The translations under genes and the position numbers were made by a program. 64,000 nt of DNA from Eutypa lata (taxonomy: Eukaryota; Ascomycota; Sordariomycetes; Xylariales; Diatrypaceae), in assembly GCA_022661535.1 (NCBI GenBank), contig JAKULF010000009.1, forward strand, positions 1,984,001 to 2,048,000. Reading direction: 5' to 3'. The notes below the pieces were generated by a model, which did not search any database, was not told where the DNA came from, and saw only the letters and a program-made list of their open reading frames with translations. Below, in pieces: positions 36,562 through 47,362 of this stretch (its first letter is position 1; the number at the start of each line of letters is the position of its first letter).

Positions 36562-37985
36562 TCATGTGCCGCCTGTCGCTTTTTTGCCAAAGTAGTTCAT
36601 CAGCGTATTCGACTGTGTCGGACCCGCCGCCTTCACTTTCTTCGGGCTACCACCCCCTTCAGCTTTCTTGCCAATTTCCAGAATCGCCATCAGCTCCTCG
36701 AATTCATCTTTCGGCACAATACCACCACTAGCTTCCTTGTGCCCCCTAGCAAAGGATTCCCCTAACCGCCCCCGCAGAGTCGGATCCGGTGCTTTGTCCG
36801 CAACCCCCTTGAGTACCTCAATAATATTCACAGGTGGATCCCGCGCTCGCGCGCTCCGTGGTACCCGGCACGAGAAATTGACCATACCCGGGAGGTAGCC
36901 CTCGTTAGCGACAAGCACCACTTCGAGCCGTGATGACTGCAGATGTCCAGCCCACCGTGTCGCGATCACTGGGTGCACCTGGGCCGCCGACTTGATCCGG
37001 AAGACGGCGATCTTCCCGTCGCTTGAGAATTTTGGCGCCGTGTGGGTGCACCGCTCGACTTCGGCATTGACCTCGGCTCTTGCGGCGAGTAGATCGCCGT
37101 GCTGGAGGAGTTCACCCGGCGACGAAGCGGAGATCAAAGCTGCCCATGCGCCGGGCACGTCGTACGACGCGGTTCGTCGCGGCGCGTTGATGAGCGATAC
37201 CGCGTCGTTGATCGCTTTCTTGGTGTATGTCTTAAAGGTGGCCTTCATATCCGGAAACGGCGGCTCCCACTTCAGCGTGTTACCTAGATCGCCGTGTGTC
37301 CCCATTATACAGAGCCAGTCGCAGCTTTGGGCGACCTTCTCATGCAGCGCAGAACATATATGGTACGTGAGGAGTGAGCTTGTTGCGACAGGTGGCGAGT
37401 GACACGCCGTGACATGCTGCGCGCCCTCCGGGAAATCCTCACCGTCTAGAGCCGACCAGTGGTGGTCTATGACCAGCGCCCTGTGGGGTGCGTCGATGAG
37501 AGGTGGTGACTTGCGCGAGCCTTGGTCAAGCACGAAAATGTACTCTGGGGCATAGGTTGATATTGCCTCGCGCTCGGCTTCTTCGTGCACGTTGCTGCCT
37601 TTCCGGAGCAGGTGCGCCGATATAAGGTCCTCGGGGAGTCCAAGCAGAACGAGAGTCTTCTGCAGGATCGCCCCAGATGTCAAACCATCGGCGTCTTTAT
37701 CAGGTATTATCAAGGTTTTCTTCTTTGCGCCCACACTATTTTGAAGATGTTAGCGGAGCGCATGTTCATAGAAATGCATCTTAACATCATGGAATGAACT
37801 ACATGATGAACAGACCATTCTAGGATGAAATTCCGTGCACCTTCGATCTGTACCTTGGGTGCCGGCCACACGATCTCACCGGACTCATCTCGGAGGGAGG
37901 AGGTTGAGTGGTATTCGGGCACCTGCGGTCGAGGTTTCTTTGCCTTAGGCGCTGCTTTCAATGCTGTCGATGCAGGGCGCTTCAT
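36562..37985 (-). CDS. DHH-family phosphoesterase with PIP-box-like C-terminus
   Basis: Predicted 447-residue protein from exons 37816-37985 and 36562-37735, joined as ..NFILE-C-VGAKKKTLIIPDKDADG... The DHH superfamily motifs are D69-x-D71-A-D73 and VID147HH149, and a DHHA1-like C-terminal part follows. Relatives include RecJ-type exonucleases and oligonucleotide phosphodiesterases. The N-terminus carries a basic KAAPKAKKPRP stretch (possible nuclear signal). The last residues, SNTLMNYFGKK (from 432), resemble a PCNA-interacting peptide, with Leu and the Tyr-Phe pair correctly spaced but Ser instead of Gln at the first position. An upstream in-frame ATG at 38162 would add 59 residues that could be a mitochondrial presequence; I use 37985. 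A role in DNA or nucleotide metabolism is inferred. Confidence 0.82.
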
Positions 37986-39275
37986 GGCTGTGATATGAGA
38001 GCTCCTTCGCGGCGAGGCCAGTTTAAACAGTGATTGAACAGTTGACTTTGACGCTGTGTAAAACGCATCTCTTGGACCCCTGCCATTTAACTTCGTTGTA
38101 TATGTTCTCATTAAACCAACTATACTTATTCTAGCCTTCATAAGACCTATTGAATGCTTCATATGGTCATGAATGTGTCGACTGACAGTACACTTGAGTA
38201 ATTATATTAATTATAGGTACTTATAACACAGTTCGATAGCTGAGGATTGGGGGGGCTGCTTTCATTGTTTTAGCGCACTCAGACGCTAATGACGTCAAGG
38301 ATTGTGTCTCCTAATCGCTAAAACCGAGACCACAGCGCCCCCTTACTCGCGTCTCTGAACACCTCACGTTATTATTGTTCGGTAAAACACCTTGTAAATA
38401 TATTTGATGGCAAACCGGTTCCTGAAAGGGGATTGATTAAATGCTCTTGCAGCTATCTGCAGTTCCAGGAATGCTATGTTGGGCTGTAGTCCATTCCCAG
38501 TCATACGACAGTGTCTTTCTCGAGAGTCCTTATTGAGAGCTTCATTTGTGCGCGCTCACCTTGGAAAAAGTCAAGGCAGTATTTAAACTGCAAAACTCCT
38601 TTGTTGCTTCATACATTCATAATGTTCTATATTTCGCATGGAATATTATATCGCAAAGGGAACAGGTAATCAGTGCACTTTCGCCGAGCAAAAAGGTATC
38701 TCGTAACCTTTTTATCGCGAGGAATCACTTGAAAATAGGGGAGCTCACTTTCTCGTAGGATTATTGGGTGGTTTCTCTTCGCTATACGACTATTTTCCTG
38801 GTGTTAACATCTGTAACATAAAAGGCACCCGACTTCTTAGTAAATATAAGTCATAGCCTAAAAGCTGATGCTTCTTACCGGGATATCGGGTAGGGTGATC
38901 GCCCATGCCTTGTTCTTTGGTAGCTAGGGTAGGGAGTTTTCCTAAAAGGGGCGCGGAGGCTATATTCCATGTCAACCATAAAAAGGATCGCCCACTAGTC
39001 GAATGTCAATTCAGGGTGACAAAAACGGGCATGCAATCAATTTGATCTACTCTCTCATTGGCTCATAGATAATAGTCTATTGGTTGAGGTGCATTGCTTC
39101 CGCCAGGTTGTAGAATAGGAGTTTGTACTATTGAGTAGATTACTTAATAGAACGATTCCTCCACCACTTCCCTCAGATTTGGTATCCACCCCCAATCCTA
39201 TTGTCCTGGAATTACCTTGCTATACCATCGAAGTAACGTATCGATATCAGAGTCATAATACGAACCGTCTCTAAG
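37986..39275. other. Intergenic region
   Basis: About 1.3 kb. The first 177 bp could be a 5' extension of the DHH gene. The rest has no supported gene. Confidence 0.55.
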
Positions 39276-39920
39276 ATGTTATCTAACGCCGCGATATTCG
39301 CTACGGTGCTAGCAACAGCATCAGCGGCTGTTATACCGCACGCGGCCAGGCAATCAGGCCCGGGCGACACCCTCCAGTCGGGCTGGTACTGGGTCCGAGC
39401 CGTCGCAGCGCCCAACTTCCACAAGTACGTGCAGACGAGCCCGGTCGTGACGCCGGGGACCGCGATCCTCGAGAGCTACACGTCGGCGGGGCAGTACAAG
39501 GTAGAGGCGGGGCAGTTCGTCATGAACACGGGAGACGGGTCGGACCCCCTCTACCTGCAGGTCGAGGAGCCCGAGGACCTCGCGCAGCGCAAGCTGGCCA
39601 CGTGGTTCAACACGACCGAGGGCGGCTTCGGCACCTTCGAGTTCCAGGGCGACGCCCTCACCTGGAGCACGCCCGAGATCCAGCGCCAGAACGTCGCCGC
39701 CTGGCTCGTGTGCGAGGAGCAGGCCATGTTCATCAATACCGGCGCGTACGGGTACCAGACGCCGGCTGGGTGCGCCGATCAGACGGTAAGTCTCTTGATT
39801 TGATAGTGTTAGCCCCTCGTGGGAAAATGAAAATGTGCCTCGCTCTAGTAATTAGCAAGCCGAAATTCTGATTGCGACTTATAGATTCATTATTATAACG
39901 ACGCTCACGCGAACGAGTAG
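39276..39920 (+). CDS. Small secreted protein, family not recognised
   Basis: Predicted 181-residue protein from exons 39276-39785 and 39885-39920; the 99-nt phase-0 intron leaves a 36-nt last exon encoding IHYYNDAHANE and stop. It begins with a clear signal peptide (MLSNAAIFATVLATASA). The mature part has two cysteines (LVCEEQ and AGCADQ), is rich in aromatic and acidic residues, and contains GWYWVRAVAAPNFHKYVQTSP and FVMNTGDG. It is probably extracellular. I do not recognise a domain. Exon 1 is far more GC-rich than its surroundings. Could be a cell-wall or effector-like protein, but nothing in the sequence shows this. Confidence 0.72.
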
Positions 39921-40243
39921 ATGGTTGTTTTGGTCATCTGCTTCACATTGGCTGTGTCTCAATTGGATGTTGTATACGAGATTTATTGAAAGAAATCTAA
40001 GAGTGGCTCTCATTCCAGGCATCGTATCCTTACAATTAACACGCATCTGATGATAATAAAACTAGGACAAAATAAGAAGCAGTTATATTTCAACGACACT
40101 AAATGTCATAGATTATAATACTATCTAGGGAGAAAACACCTGTCCAGCAACTGTAAGTCTTTTATTCTAAGCTCATCATGTGAAATATATCGATTCTATA
40201 AGCCACTCGTAAAGTGTAGAGATAATTGAGATGTAAGATAGAC
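39921..40243. other. Convergent intergenic region
   Basis: About 0.3 kb, AT-rich, nothing notable. Confidence 0.6.
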
Positions 40244-41886
40244 CTAGAGATGACCAACAACATTCGCGCAAACCCCAGGGTGCTCAGGCATGATACCAAT
40301 GAATAGTTCCATTATCATGGAAACATCTCGTTCCGTTGTCCTGGGTGCAATTTTCATGTCGACCGCGCTGATGAGGGCAGCAATGGTGAGATAGAGCTCC
40401 GCAAATGCGAGGTTGATGCCGACACACGACCGAGTGCCTTTCCCAAACGGTACCAACAAACGCTGAGCCTCGGTTGCCTTCTTTGCATCTGTGCTCCAGT
40501 ACCTATCCGGGTTGAACTCGGAAGGGTTCGGGTAGATGGACTCGTCCATGTGGACTAGATACGAGGACTGGCTGAAAGTAGCACCGCGCGGGATCGTGTA
40601 GACATGTCCGTCGTTGCTCGTATAGCGTAGATCGTCATCGGGTGCGATACGCACAAGGCGGCCAGCGACAGCATGCCCTAAACGTGTGCCCTCGTGGATG
40701 ACGCATGTAAGATAGCGTAGCTGTTCTAGCTGGGCTACAGATGGTAAAGGGGAACTTGGTGTCGGCATGACGGTACGCAGCTCCTCGAGAACGCGGGCGC
40801 GGATGTGCTCCTTCGTCAGTAGATGGTAGAAAATCACCGTGAGTACACGGCTGGCAGTGTCGAAGCCTGCCGCAATCAGCACCATTCCATCGGCCTGCAG
40901 TCGACGCTCAGTCTTCTCGTGATCCGGCAGAACTTTGCTTCTCATCATCGAGTGCAGGACGGTTCTCGAGTCAGCATCGTCTATCAGCGAGTATTTGCCG
41001 TTGGCTATATCCTGAATGGCCTCGTTCCTAGCATTCGCCGCTAATCCGTCGGCCAGGTCAAGAAAGTCCAAAGTTCCCGACGCGAGGCCGCTCCAATTAA
41101 GAGCCCATTTCGGCACCCGCACGGCGAGGCGGGCAAGGCCGGGAAAGGTGCGGGCAACAGGACTGATCTTCAACCCGGTGGCTAGCAGTTCGTTGTACTC
41201 TCGTCCTAGGTCTGGTCGATCGAGTGCTCCGATGCATTGATTGAAGCAGTACTGCGTGATGATATCTGATATCTGTTAATACAACGTCTCTTCCAGCCAA
41301 TATGCATATCAAACAGCTCCTACTCACCTAGTGACATGCCGCCAAAAGCATCCTTGAGATTGACCGGTTCGCCTCCGACCCGCTCTAGTAGCCTCTGGCG
41401 CAGGAGGAGAACCTTCTGCTTGATCCTCGGCTCCAGCTCTTGAACCTTGCCTTTGCTGAAGAAGGTCCCCAATCCTGACTTTCGGAGACGGTGGTGGTGG
41501 TGATCAAGTGTCATGAACATGCTCTGGTCGCCCACCGCTCCGAGCCCATCCATCCAATACCAGAGTGCGGACTTGTGGCGGCGCTGGGTGGCGGAGCCGT
41601 ACATCTCCTTGTAGAACCGAGCATCATTCACATGAATCTCGTCAGGACCAATCCGGATGATGGGCCCGTATTGCCTGTGCAACTCTTCGCACTTGAATAG
41701 AAGCTGGCCCTGGTGGGGGAATAAGTCGTAGTACGACTGCCAGTAGTACGTCAAGGCCGCCAATCTGGGCCCAGGGATGTGAGAGATCCGATGGAAGAAA
41801 AGCCGATAGACCGAAAGGACTATCAGATACGAAATGAAGAGGGCAGAAAGGCCCAAGACCAAGACTACCGAGTTAGGACGCTCCAT
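40244..41886 (-). CDS. Cytochrome P450 monooxygenase
   Basis: Predicted 526-residue protein from exons 41328-41886 and 40244-41265, joined as ..GGMSL-D-IITQYCF... An N-terminal membrane anchor (about residues 7-30) is followed by the HIPGPR hinge. Diagnostic motifs are AGFDTAS (I-helix oxygen-binding region), E-G-T-R (ExxR, K-helix), FNPDRY, and FGKGTRSC467VG with the haem-thiolate Cys467. The general layout (IPGPRLAALTYYWQSYYDL.., YGPIIRIGPDEIHVNDARFY) resembles the trichodiene-oxygenase-like group of fungal P450s often found in secondary metabolism, but no synthase lies nearby. ER membrane; needs a P450 reductase partner. Substrate unknown. Confidence 0.93.
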
Positions 41887-43029
41887 CTCTTAGTTCTGTG
41901 TATGGAATCAAACAAAAGAATTCATGTGTAAGTAGAAATATAGGAAACTAATATTGAAAAGAGTTTGCGATTGTGGCATGTTGATAGTCACATTCTGTGT
42001 TGGTAGATAATGCATGAGACCCATGTCAGGCCAGACCAATTGACCAATCACATTAGTTACGGCCGAGATATTGGGTCCTTCCCCCCCCTTTCCTTCCTTC
42101 TTATGCACCAGACTCACTTTGTACTACCTAATAGACCGGTTACGTCTGAGTCCGGTCCTAAATTAACGATATTTGTTGGTAAACATATATACTAAAATAA
42201 CATGGGAAGAAGTTAATTTTATTTCTCATATTAGGAGCGTACAGACCGTATTTCTTGGGTAGCTGCCATTGCAAATTTTATAATAACAGAGAAATACTGC
42301 TGGCTGTGTCCTGATCTGTGTGATAACATTACGGTATCTCCCATATGATATTGGGTAATACCTTCCCATACGGCTAAATATCTCCTGCCAGGTTTCGACA
42401 CGGCCAAGCTTATGTACTTAAGCCGTGGTCATTTGTCTCGACAAATTTGGCTTCGTGTGTGTTGCAGTAGTTTAGCGTGTAACCTACCTCCGTTAAGAAC
42501 GGATGGGGAATGATTTGATGTTGTTGTCTGTGGATTTGAACAGGATAAGTATCGAAATATTACCTTTTACTTTCGTTTGGATTCCTTCTCCATCACTAGT
42601 ATACTGCTCGTAACGTATAACGCACTCGTTCCCAACGGAGGAGTTAACGTTCGTTATTCTGTCTAAAGCCCAGTTGCAATAATCGTTGTGAGCTCGATAG
42701 GCTCGTTGTAGTTCTGATTATTACATGGGTGTTTTGGTCAAGTTGTCGCCTGGTACTATATTATCCTACCTTGTTGTTATCGCCGTTATAGCCATCGGCA
42801 TAGTTGCGTTGTCCATGGTGCTCACACTATTTAACTTATCTTTGCTCCTTTAACAACTACTACAACCTTTATGGTGTCCGAAATGCCTCAGAACAGCCTA
42901 TGCTACTTTCCATAGGGGCTGTGATGATTATAGAAGGGGGGATATTCATTCCAACCCTTCCGAATCTACGTTGCTATCCAATGGTTTTATTGCAACGGCT
43001 GCCTCGTTCAACCTTGTTTTATGTAGTTT
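41887..43029. other. Intergenic region
   Basis: About 1.1 kb between two minus-strand genes. No gene supported. Confidence 0.6.
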
Positions 43030-44061
43030 CTATGTGATAACTACGATTTTCCCAAGAGCCTTGTTGTCCTCCATGAACCGATGTGCCTCTACGATCTCAT
43101 CTAAGGTAAATGTCTTGCTAATGCATAACTTCAGGTCGCCTTTCTTGATCCGACGCGCCAGCTCACTAAGAGGTGTTTCCATGAAGTCATTGCTTCCCCC
43201 ACTGTAGATAGTCAGGTGGACGCCTTGAGGAATGGATTCCATGGGATTCCAGTCGTTCAATGTCCACTGGTTCCCCACAATGCCAGTCATACATACAATG
43301 CCTCCCACCGCAGCACTTCGCATCGAATCATCCAGCGTCTTGGTTCCGACCAGTTCCAGGACCTTATCAGCACCACTAGGCCATATAGCATGCACATCTT
43401 CTGCGATCTCTCCGGTATCCACCACGACTTGTCGGACGCCGTATTTTTTCATGAGCTCATGCACGTCTTTATCCTTTCTTCGTGTCGTTGCCACAACCCA
43501 TGCGCCATGATCCGAGGCGATGGCGGCAGCAGCAAGTCCAACGCTCGTTGTGCCCCCTCGAATCAGGAGCTTGTCTCCTGTTGCCAGCTTCAGCGGTTTG
43601 AACAAGGAGCCCCATGCGGTTTGCAGCATTTCCGGCATTGCCCCGAGCGTGTCCCAACCAAGGCCCTCCGCAACGTCCGGCTGTATGACCTGGACGTTGG
43701 ATGCTGGTACACAGGTGTATTCCGCGTAACTACCGTTGAACTCTCTTCCAAGACCACCCATGGCCGTCGAAACTATGTCGCCGTCTCGAAACTCCGCCCC
43801 AGGCGCCGTGACCACCGTCCCCATGACCTCGATGCCCAGGATTCGGGGAAGTTGAACGCCAGGAGAGTATCCCTGGCGCGTGAAGAGCTCTGAACGGTTC
43901 AGCCCGAAAGCGCGGACCCGAATCAAGACTTCACCTCGTCTTGCGGTTGGAATGGGGAGCGTTTCTAGCTGCAGGGCTTCCGGACCGCCAGGGCTGTGAA
44001 GAACGGCAGCTCTCATGGTGGACATCTTGGAAGCAACCTTTCTTGCCTTCGAGGTAATCAT
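43030..44061 (-). CDS. MDR-family dehydrogenase, quinone oxidoreductase type
   Basis: Single-exon 343-residue protein; starting at M16 (44016) would give the more usual N-terminus [16 protein letters not shown]. Features of the medium-chain dehydrogenase/reductase family: a GroES-like N-terminal domain ([20 protein letters not shown]), then an NADPH-binding [14 protein letters not shown]ossmann motif near residue 170. The GHE zinc-ligand motif of alcohol dehydrogenases is absent (LGIEVMGTV instead), so it belongs with the zinc-free quinone oxidoreductases. Cytosolic. It lies 1.1 kb upstream of the P450 on the same strand, with an inverted-repeat element beginning about 360 bp beyond its start. 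Confidence 0.88.
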   Translation of the reverse strand: MITSKARKVASKMSTMRAAVLHSPGGPEALQLETLPIPTARRGEVLIRVRAFGLNRSELFTRQGYSPGVQLPRILGIEVMGTVVTAPGAEFRDGDIVSTAMGGLGREFNGSYAEYTCVPASNVQVIQPDVAEGLGWDTLGAMPEMLQTAWGSLFKPLKLATGDKLLIRGGTTSVGLAAAAIASDHGAWVVATTRRKDKDVHELMKKYGVRQVVVDTGEIAEDVHAIWPSGADKVLELVGTKTLDDSMRSAAVGGIVCMTGIVGNQWTLNDWNPMESIPQGVHLTIYSGGSNDFMETPLSELARRIKKGDLKLCISKTFTLDEIVEAHRFMEDNKALGKIVVIT

Positions 44062-44423
44062 AACAGAGCGTCACTGGAATCAGACAGGATTGTAAAAGTC
44101 GTATTGTTTAATCTACTTATACATGGTCCCCTAAGTGGGGTAAGTGAATAGCACTTCGCCTATAAGAAGATCCACCAGGATAGGATGATCAGATATCTTG
44201 CATGCGGTGGCGGTTACTAGATAGGCGCCGGCATAAATACCTCGTAGTGCATCCTAACTGACTCGGTTTCAGCCGCTAATAACCCCGCATCGATAACGCC
44301 CGGCTGGCCCGGTTAACGGGTCAGAAGATTTCCAGTCAATCATCATTAGCTCATGCAACTTGATCTAGCTCAACTTTGACTGTATGTGTGTACTATTTAC
44401 GACCATTACTAAGAATCATTGTA
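44062..44423. other. Promoter side of the dehydrogenase gene
   Basis: About 0.36 kb between the dehydrogenase start and the left end of the inverted-repeat element. No gene. Confidence 0.5.
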
Positions 44424-44759
44424 CGGTCGGCCACAGGGTTGACTGTGACATGGGCACTTTTTTACAGTATGGGCTTACCCTAGTGTAAGTTTAGTAAAAT
44501 ACTTATACAATTAAGCCAAAACATAATATTTTTATAATAAATGTATGCATTTAAAGATTAATTTAACTTTAGCTGTTATTTTCTTTACACCTTACCCCTT
44601 AGCTGCCACCACCTTAACTGCCATTATTTAAGCTTTTATTATAAAATGTACGAAATTCTACTTATTGCCCAAAAGAAAAAAAAAAGAAAAAAAAGAAAAA
44701 AAGCTTTGCAATACATCCATTATAAATTCCTTTAGTATAGGACTTTTTTTTGGTATCAC

Positions 44760-44850
44760 GCCACAGGTGGGATTCGAACCTACGAGCTTAGTCATACGAA
44801 TTTACGGCTACAGATTTTACACCTACAGACTTCACCACTACACTACAGGC
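44760..44850 (-). other. tRNA-like segment with A and B boxes (SINE-head-like)
   Basis: On the minus strand the sequence TAGTGTAGTGG (44845 leftward) fits the A-box consensus, and GGTTCGAATCC (44780-44770) is a perfect B box inside a T-arm with one mismatch. The acceptor ends pair only at GCC/GGC, so a functional tRNA is unlikely. The two boxes lie about 65 nt apart, and A-rich sequence follows about 15 nt downstream. This resembles the tRNA-derived head of a SINE, here embedded in a DNA element. Confidence 0.55.
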
Positions 44851-45090
44851 TACACTAGTCACATTAGTATTATCCATTCTACCTACAAAAGGAACTGTTT
44901 TATCCACATATATATAAGTAAGTCTGCGCCCGCACTTAAGACTTTAGCCGACCTATAGCCGAGCTAGGTGGTCAAAGCTGCCACCTAGAAATCTTTAAGT
45001 GGTCCATGCACCACCACTTAGGTCAACAGCTAGGTCTTCAAAAGAATCACCACTTAGGTTATCAACAGCTTCATTACAATTACAAACTCA

Positions 45091-45196
45091 TACAGACCTA
45101 TACAGACCTATACAGACCTACAGACCTACAGACCTACAGACCTACAGACCTACAGACCTACAGACCTACAGACCTACAGACCTACAGACCTACAAC
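45091..45196. repeat. CAGACCTA minisatellite
   Basis: Three 10-bp units (TACAGACCTA) followed by about nine 8-bp units (CAGACCTA), inside the inverted-repeat element. Confidence 0.9.
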
Positions 45197-45659
45197 TTAC
45201 AGACCTAGGTGGTCAAAGCTCAAAGGTGCACCCACCTATCCTGCCACCACTTTAGCAATCCGTAAGTGGTCAGTGCACCACCACCTAGGTTGTCAACAGC
45301 CACCACTTAGGTTATCAACAGCTTCAAAGGCTAGGTAAGTCGTCGAAAGCCTTCAAAGCTAGGTCAAAACTAGGTCAAAACTAGGTCAAAACTAGGTGGT
45401 CAAAGCTAAATCAACAGCTAGGCCTTCAAAAGCTAGGTGGTAGTAGCTTAGGTGGCTAGTATATGTGGCTAATGGGTAAGTGGCTAGTGTGTAAATGGCA
45501 ATTTAGGTGTATGTAAATAAGTAATTACAGGTCTGGTTTAATGCATATTAAGGATTACCTTAATTACATACGCTAAAATTAGTGTAGGGTGCACCCATTA
45601 AAAAAAAAGTGAAAAAGTGCCCATGTCACAGTCAACCCTGTGGCTACCCCTATCATTGT

Positions 45660-46803
45660 TTACAAAGCATCGATCAATGGGCTTAGTCCTTGCGCGGTCC
45701 CAATTTTATCCTCGAAGAAGAGCTTCAAACGTTCAACCCGTACCCTGTCACCCATAAAGCGCTCAAAATCTACTGGGTTGGTAGTCTCGACATCCATAAT
45801 CCCAGGATACCCATTGGGCGCAGCGATGTCTTTGCGAACGCTCCAAGATCCAGAGTTACGTTGGTAATCCTCGCTCAACATGAAGTTATGCAAGAGCTTT
45901 GCACCTTCAGGATGTGGACCGTCTTTCAAGATGGCTGCTCTCTGGGGCCAAGTGACGAATTTGCCTTTGGAAGGGATGCTGATGTTGAGGGGAGCTTGAG
46001 GAGCCAGTCCGATACTCGCTGTGAATGTGATAGCTTCGCTCTGGTTTGCTTGCTGAAGAATGGTGACGGGCGTCCCTGTTCCGCGTACCCAGCGAGGGTT
46101 TTGTGCGCGAAGTTTCTCGAACCATCCGTAGCCGTATTCCTGCATTCTGCTTGGTTGTTAGAATTTCTGCTTTCATTACGATTTAGTGGATTCGAGAAAC
46201 TCACATCAGATCAAATGCGTAAAGGACGGCATCGTCATCGTTGGGGTAGGTTATGACTAGCTTGTCTTTGTATTCCGGCTTGAGGAAATCTTCGAATTCT
46301 TGGGGACCATTGGCGATCTTGTCACTGTTCCAGATGAAGGTCCAGGCAAAAACAGACACTCCGTGCCACGCTGCCCTGATGTCGCGGAATGCAGGATGAA
46401 TCTGATAAAAGTCTATTGGTTCATAATGCAATAGAGCACCCTCGCTGTCCCATCTCGGGTAGTCGTGGAGCGTCTGCAAGATAACACTGTCCACGTATAA
46501 GCTCCCCGTGGAAAGCTGTCGATCTATATTTCCGTCGTGGAACTTCGAGACATCGACTGTGACGTTTAGCGTCATGCCAGGAAAGCGCGTCTCGAATGCG
46601 GTCTTGAGTCCATCTTGCTGGTTCCGTTCGTCGCCGCCGTGCCAACACGTAACAATACCACCCTCGGATAAAGCAGCTTGATAGATCTCGTCGATGGTTC
46701 TGTTTTCGACAACCGGTGCAGCATTAAATAAGAACGTCGTGTCGTAGGCTGAGGCAAGCCGGCCAAGGAGCATCGCCTGAAATAATACATCGAACCAATT
46801 CAT
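45660..46803 (-). CDS. Secreted bacterial-type solute-binding protein (ABC substrate-binding fold)
   Basis: Predicted 361-residue protein from exons 46205-46803 and 45660-46146, joined as ..YAFDL-I-MQEYGYG.. across a 58-nt intron. The start at 46803 gives a signal peptide (MNWFDVLFQAMLLGRLASA). The mature protein reads like a type 2 periplasmic-binding protein of the iron/thiamine class: TIDEIYQAALSEGGIVTCWHGGD, FEDFLKPEYKDKLVITYPNDDDAVLYAF, and the terminal SWSVRKDI.. region. In bacteria such proteins feed ABC importers; fungi have secreted orphan versions with no matching permease, and their ligand is unknown. The gene sits between two transposon relics. Confidence 0.8.
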
Positions 46804-47362
46804 TTTTGAAGCGATGAATGTATGTTGATGGGACCAAATACGACAAAAGGCAGTTATCAAGCAGTCATGGAGAGATGACACAAAGGCAGTAGTAGTTAAC
46901 GGCCAATATATATGTAAGATCCATCAGAAGCTTCTCGATTAAAAGTTACACGCTGTAAATACGTATGAGCTGCTGCTTAAGTGGTGACTACAAAAGCCTC
47001 TAATGAACAGACAATATTACATATAATTAGTAATGCATTAATATATGATGAACAAATCTCGTATACTCAATATCCATCATCACATCCACTAACTAGCCTG
47101 TCCGTAGACAGGTTCGCGACTAGTTACGTGGAGTTCCCAGGACCTAGGTTCCTATATGGGGGAAGAACCCAGAAGTGATGGCGCTTGACATCGGCATGGC
47201 TCTTTATGCACTTGCTATATTAGACTTATGTGGATTCGGGCAAAAGCCTATAAAAGGTGGAAACTTAACTAAACTAGCATATATTCATATGTAAGCATGC
47301 TGCATGTTAGACCACTGCCGTAATGCTCGTCTAATGAGTGAGGGGGCTGAAAGGGGCAGATA
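46804..47362. other. Intergenic region
   Basis: 5' flank of the solute-binding protein gene up to the AT-rich relic. No gene. Confidence 0.55.

Larger units (their letters stand above)
44424..45650. mobile_element. TA-flanked inverted-repeat DNA element, non-autonomous
   Basis: A 33-bp perfect terminal inverted repeat is at 44430-44462 and 45612-45644 (core CCACAGGGTTGACTGTGACA on the left, its reverse complement on the right). Less perfect matching continues outward to a TA at 44422-44423 and a TA at 45651-45652, consistent with the TA target duplication of Tc1/mariner/pogo elements, and inward for about 30 bp with mismatches. No transposase frame exists, so it is non-autonomous. Inside: an AT-rich left arm, a tRNA-like segment (44760-44850), many copies of an AGGTGGTCAAAGCT / CACTTAGGTTATCAACAGC-type motif, and a CAGACCTA minisatellite. 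The right end lies about 8 bp from the stop codon of the neighbouring gene. Confidence 0.8.

Noticed and set aside
44760..44850. Functional tRNA gene
   Set aside because: A and B boxes are good, but the acceptor stem barely pairs and the box spacing is long; treated as tRNA-like, not as a tRNA.
45006..45338. 110-codon frame inside the inverted-repeat element
   Set aside because: Arises from the CAGACCTA minisatellite, which is open in several frames.
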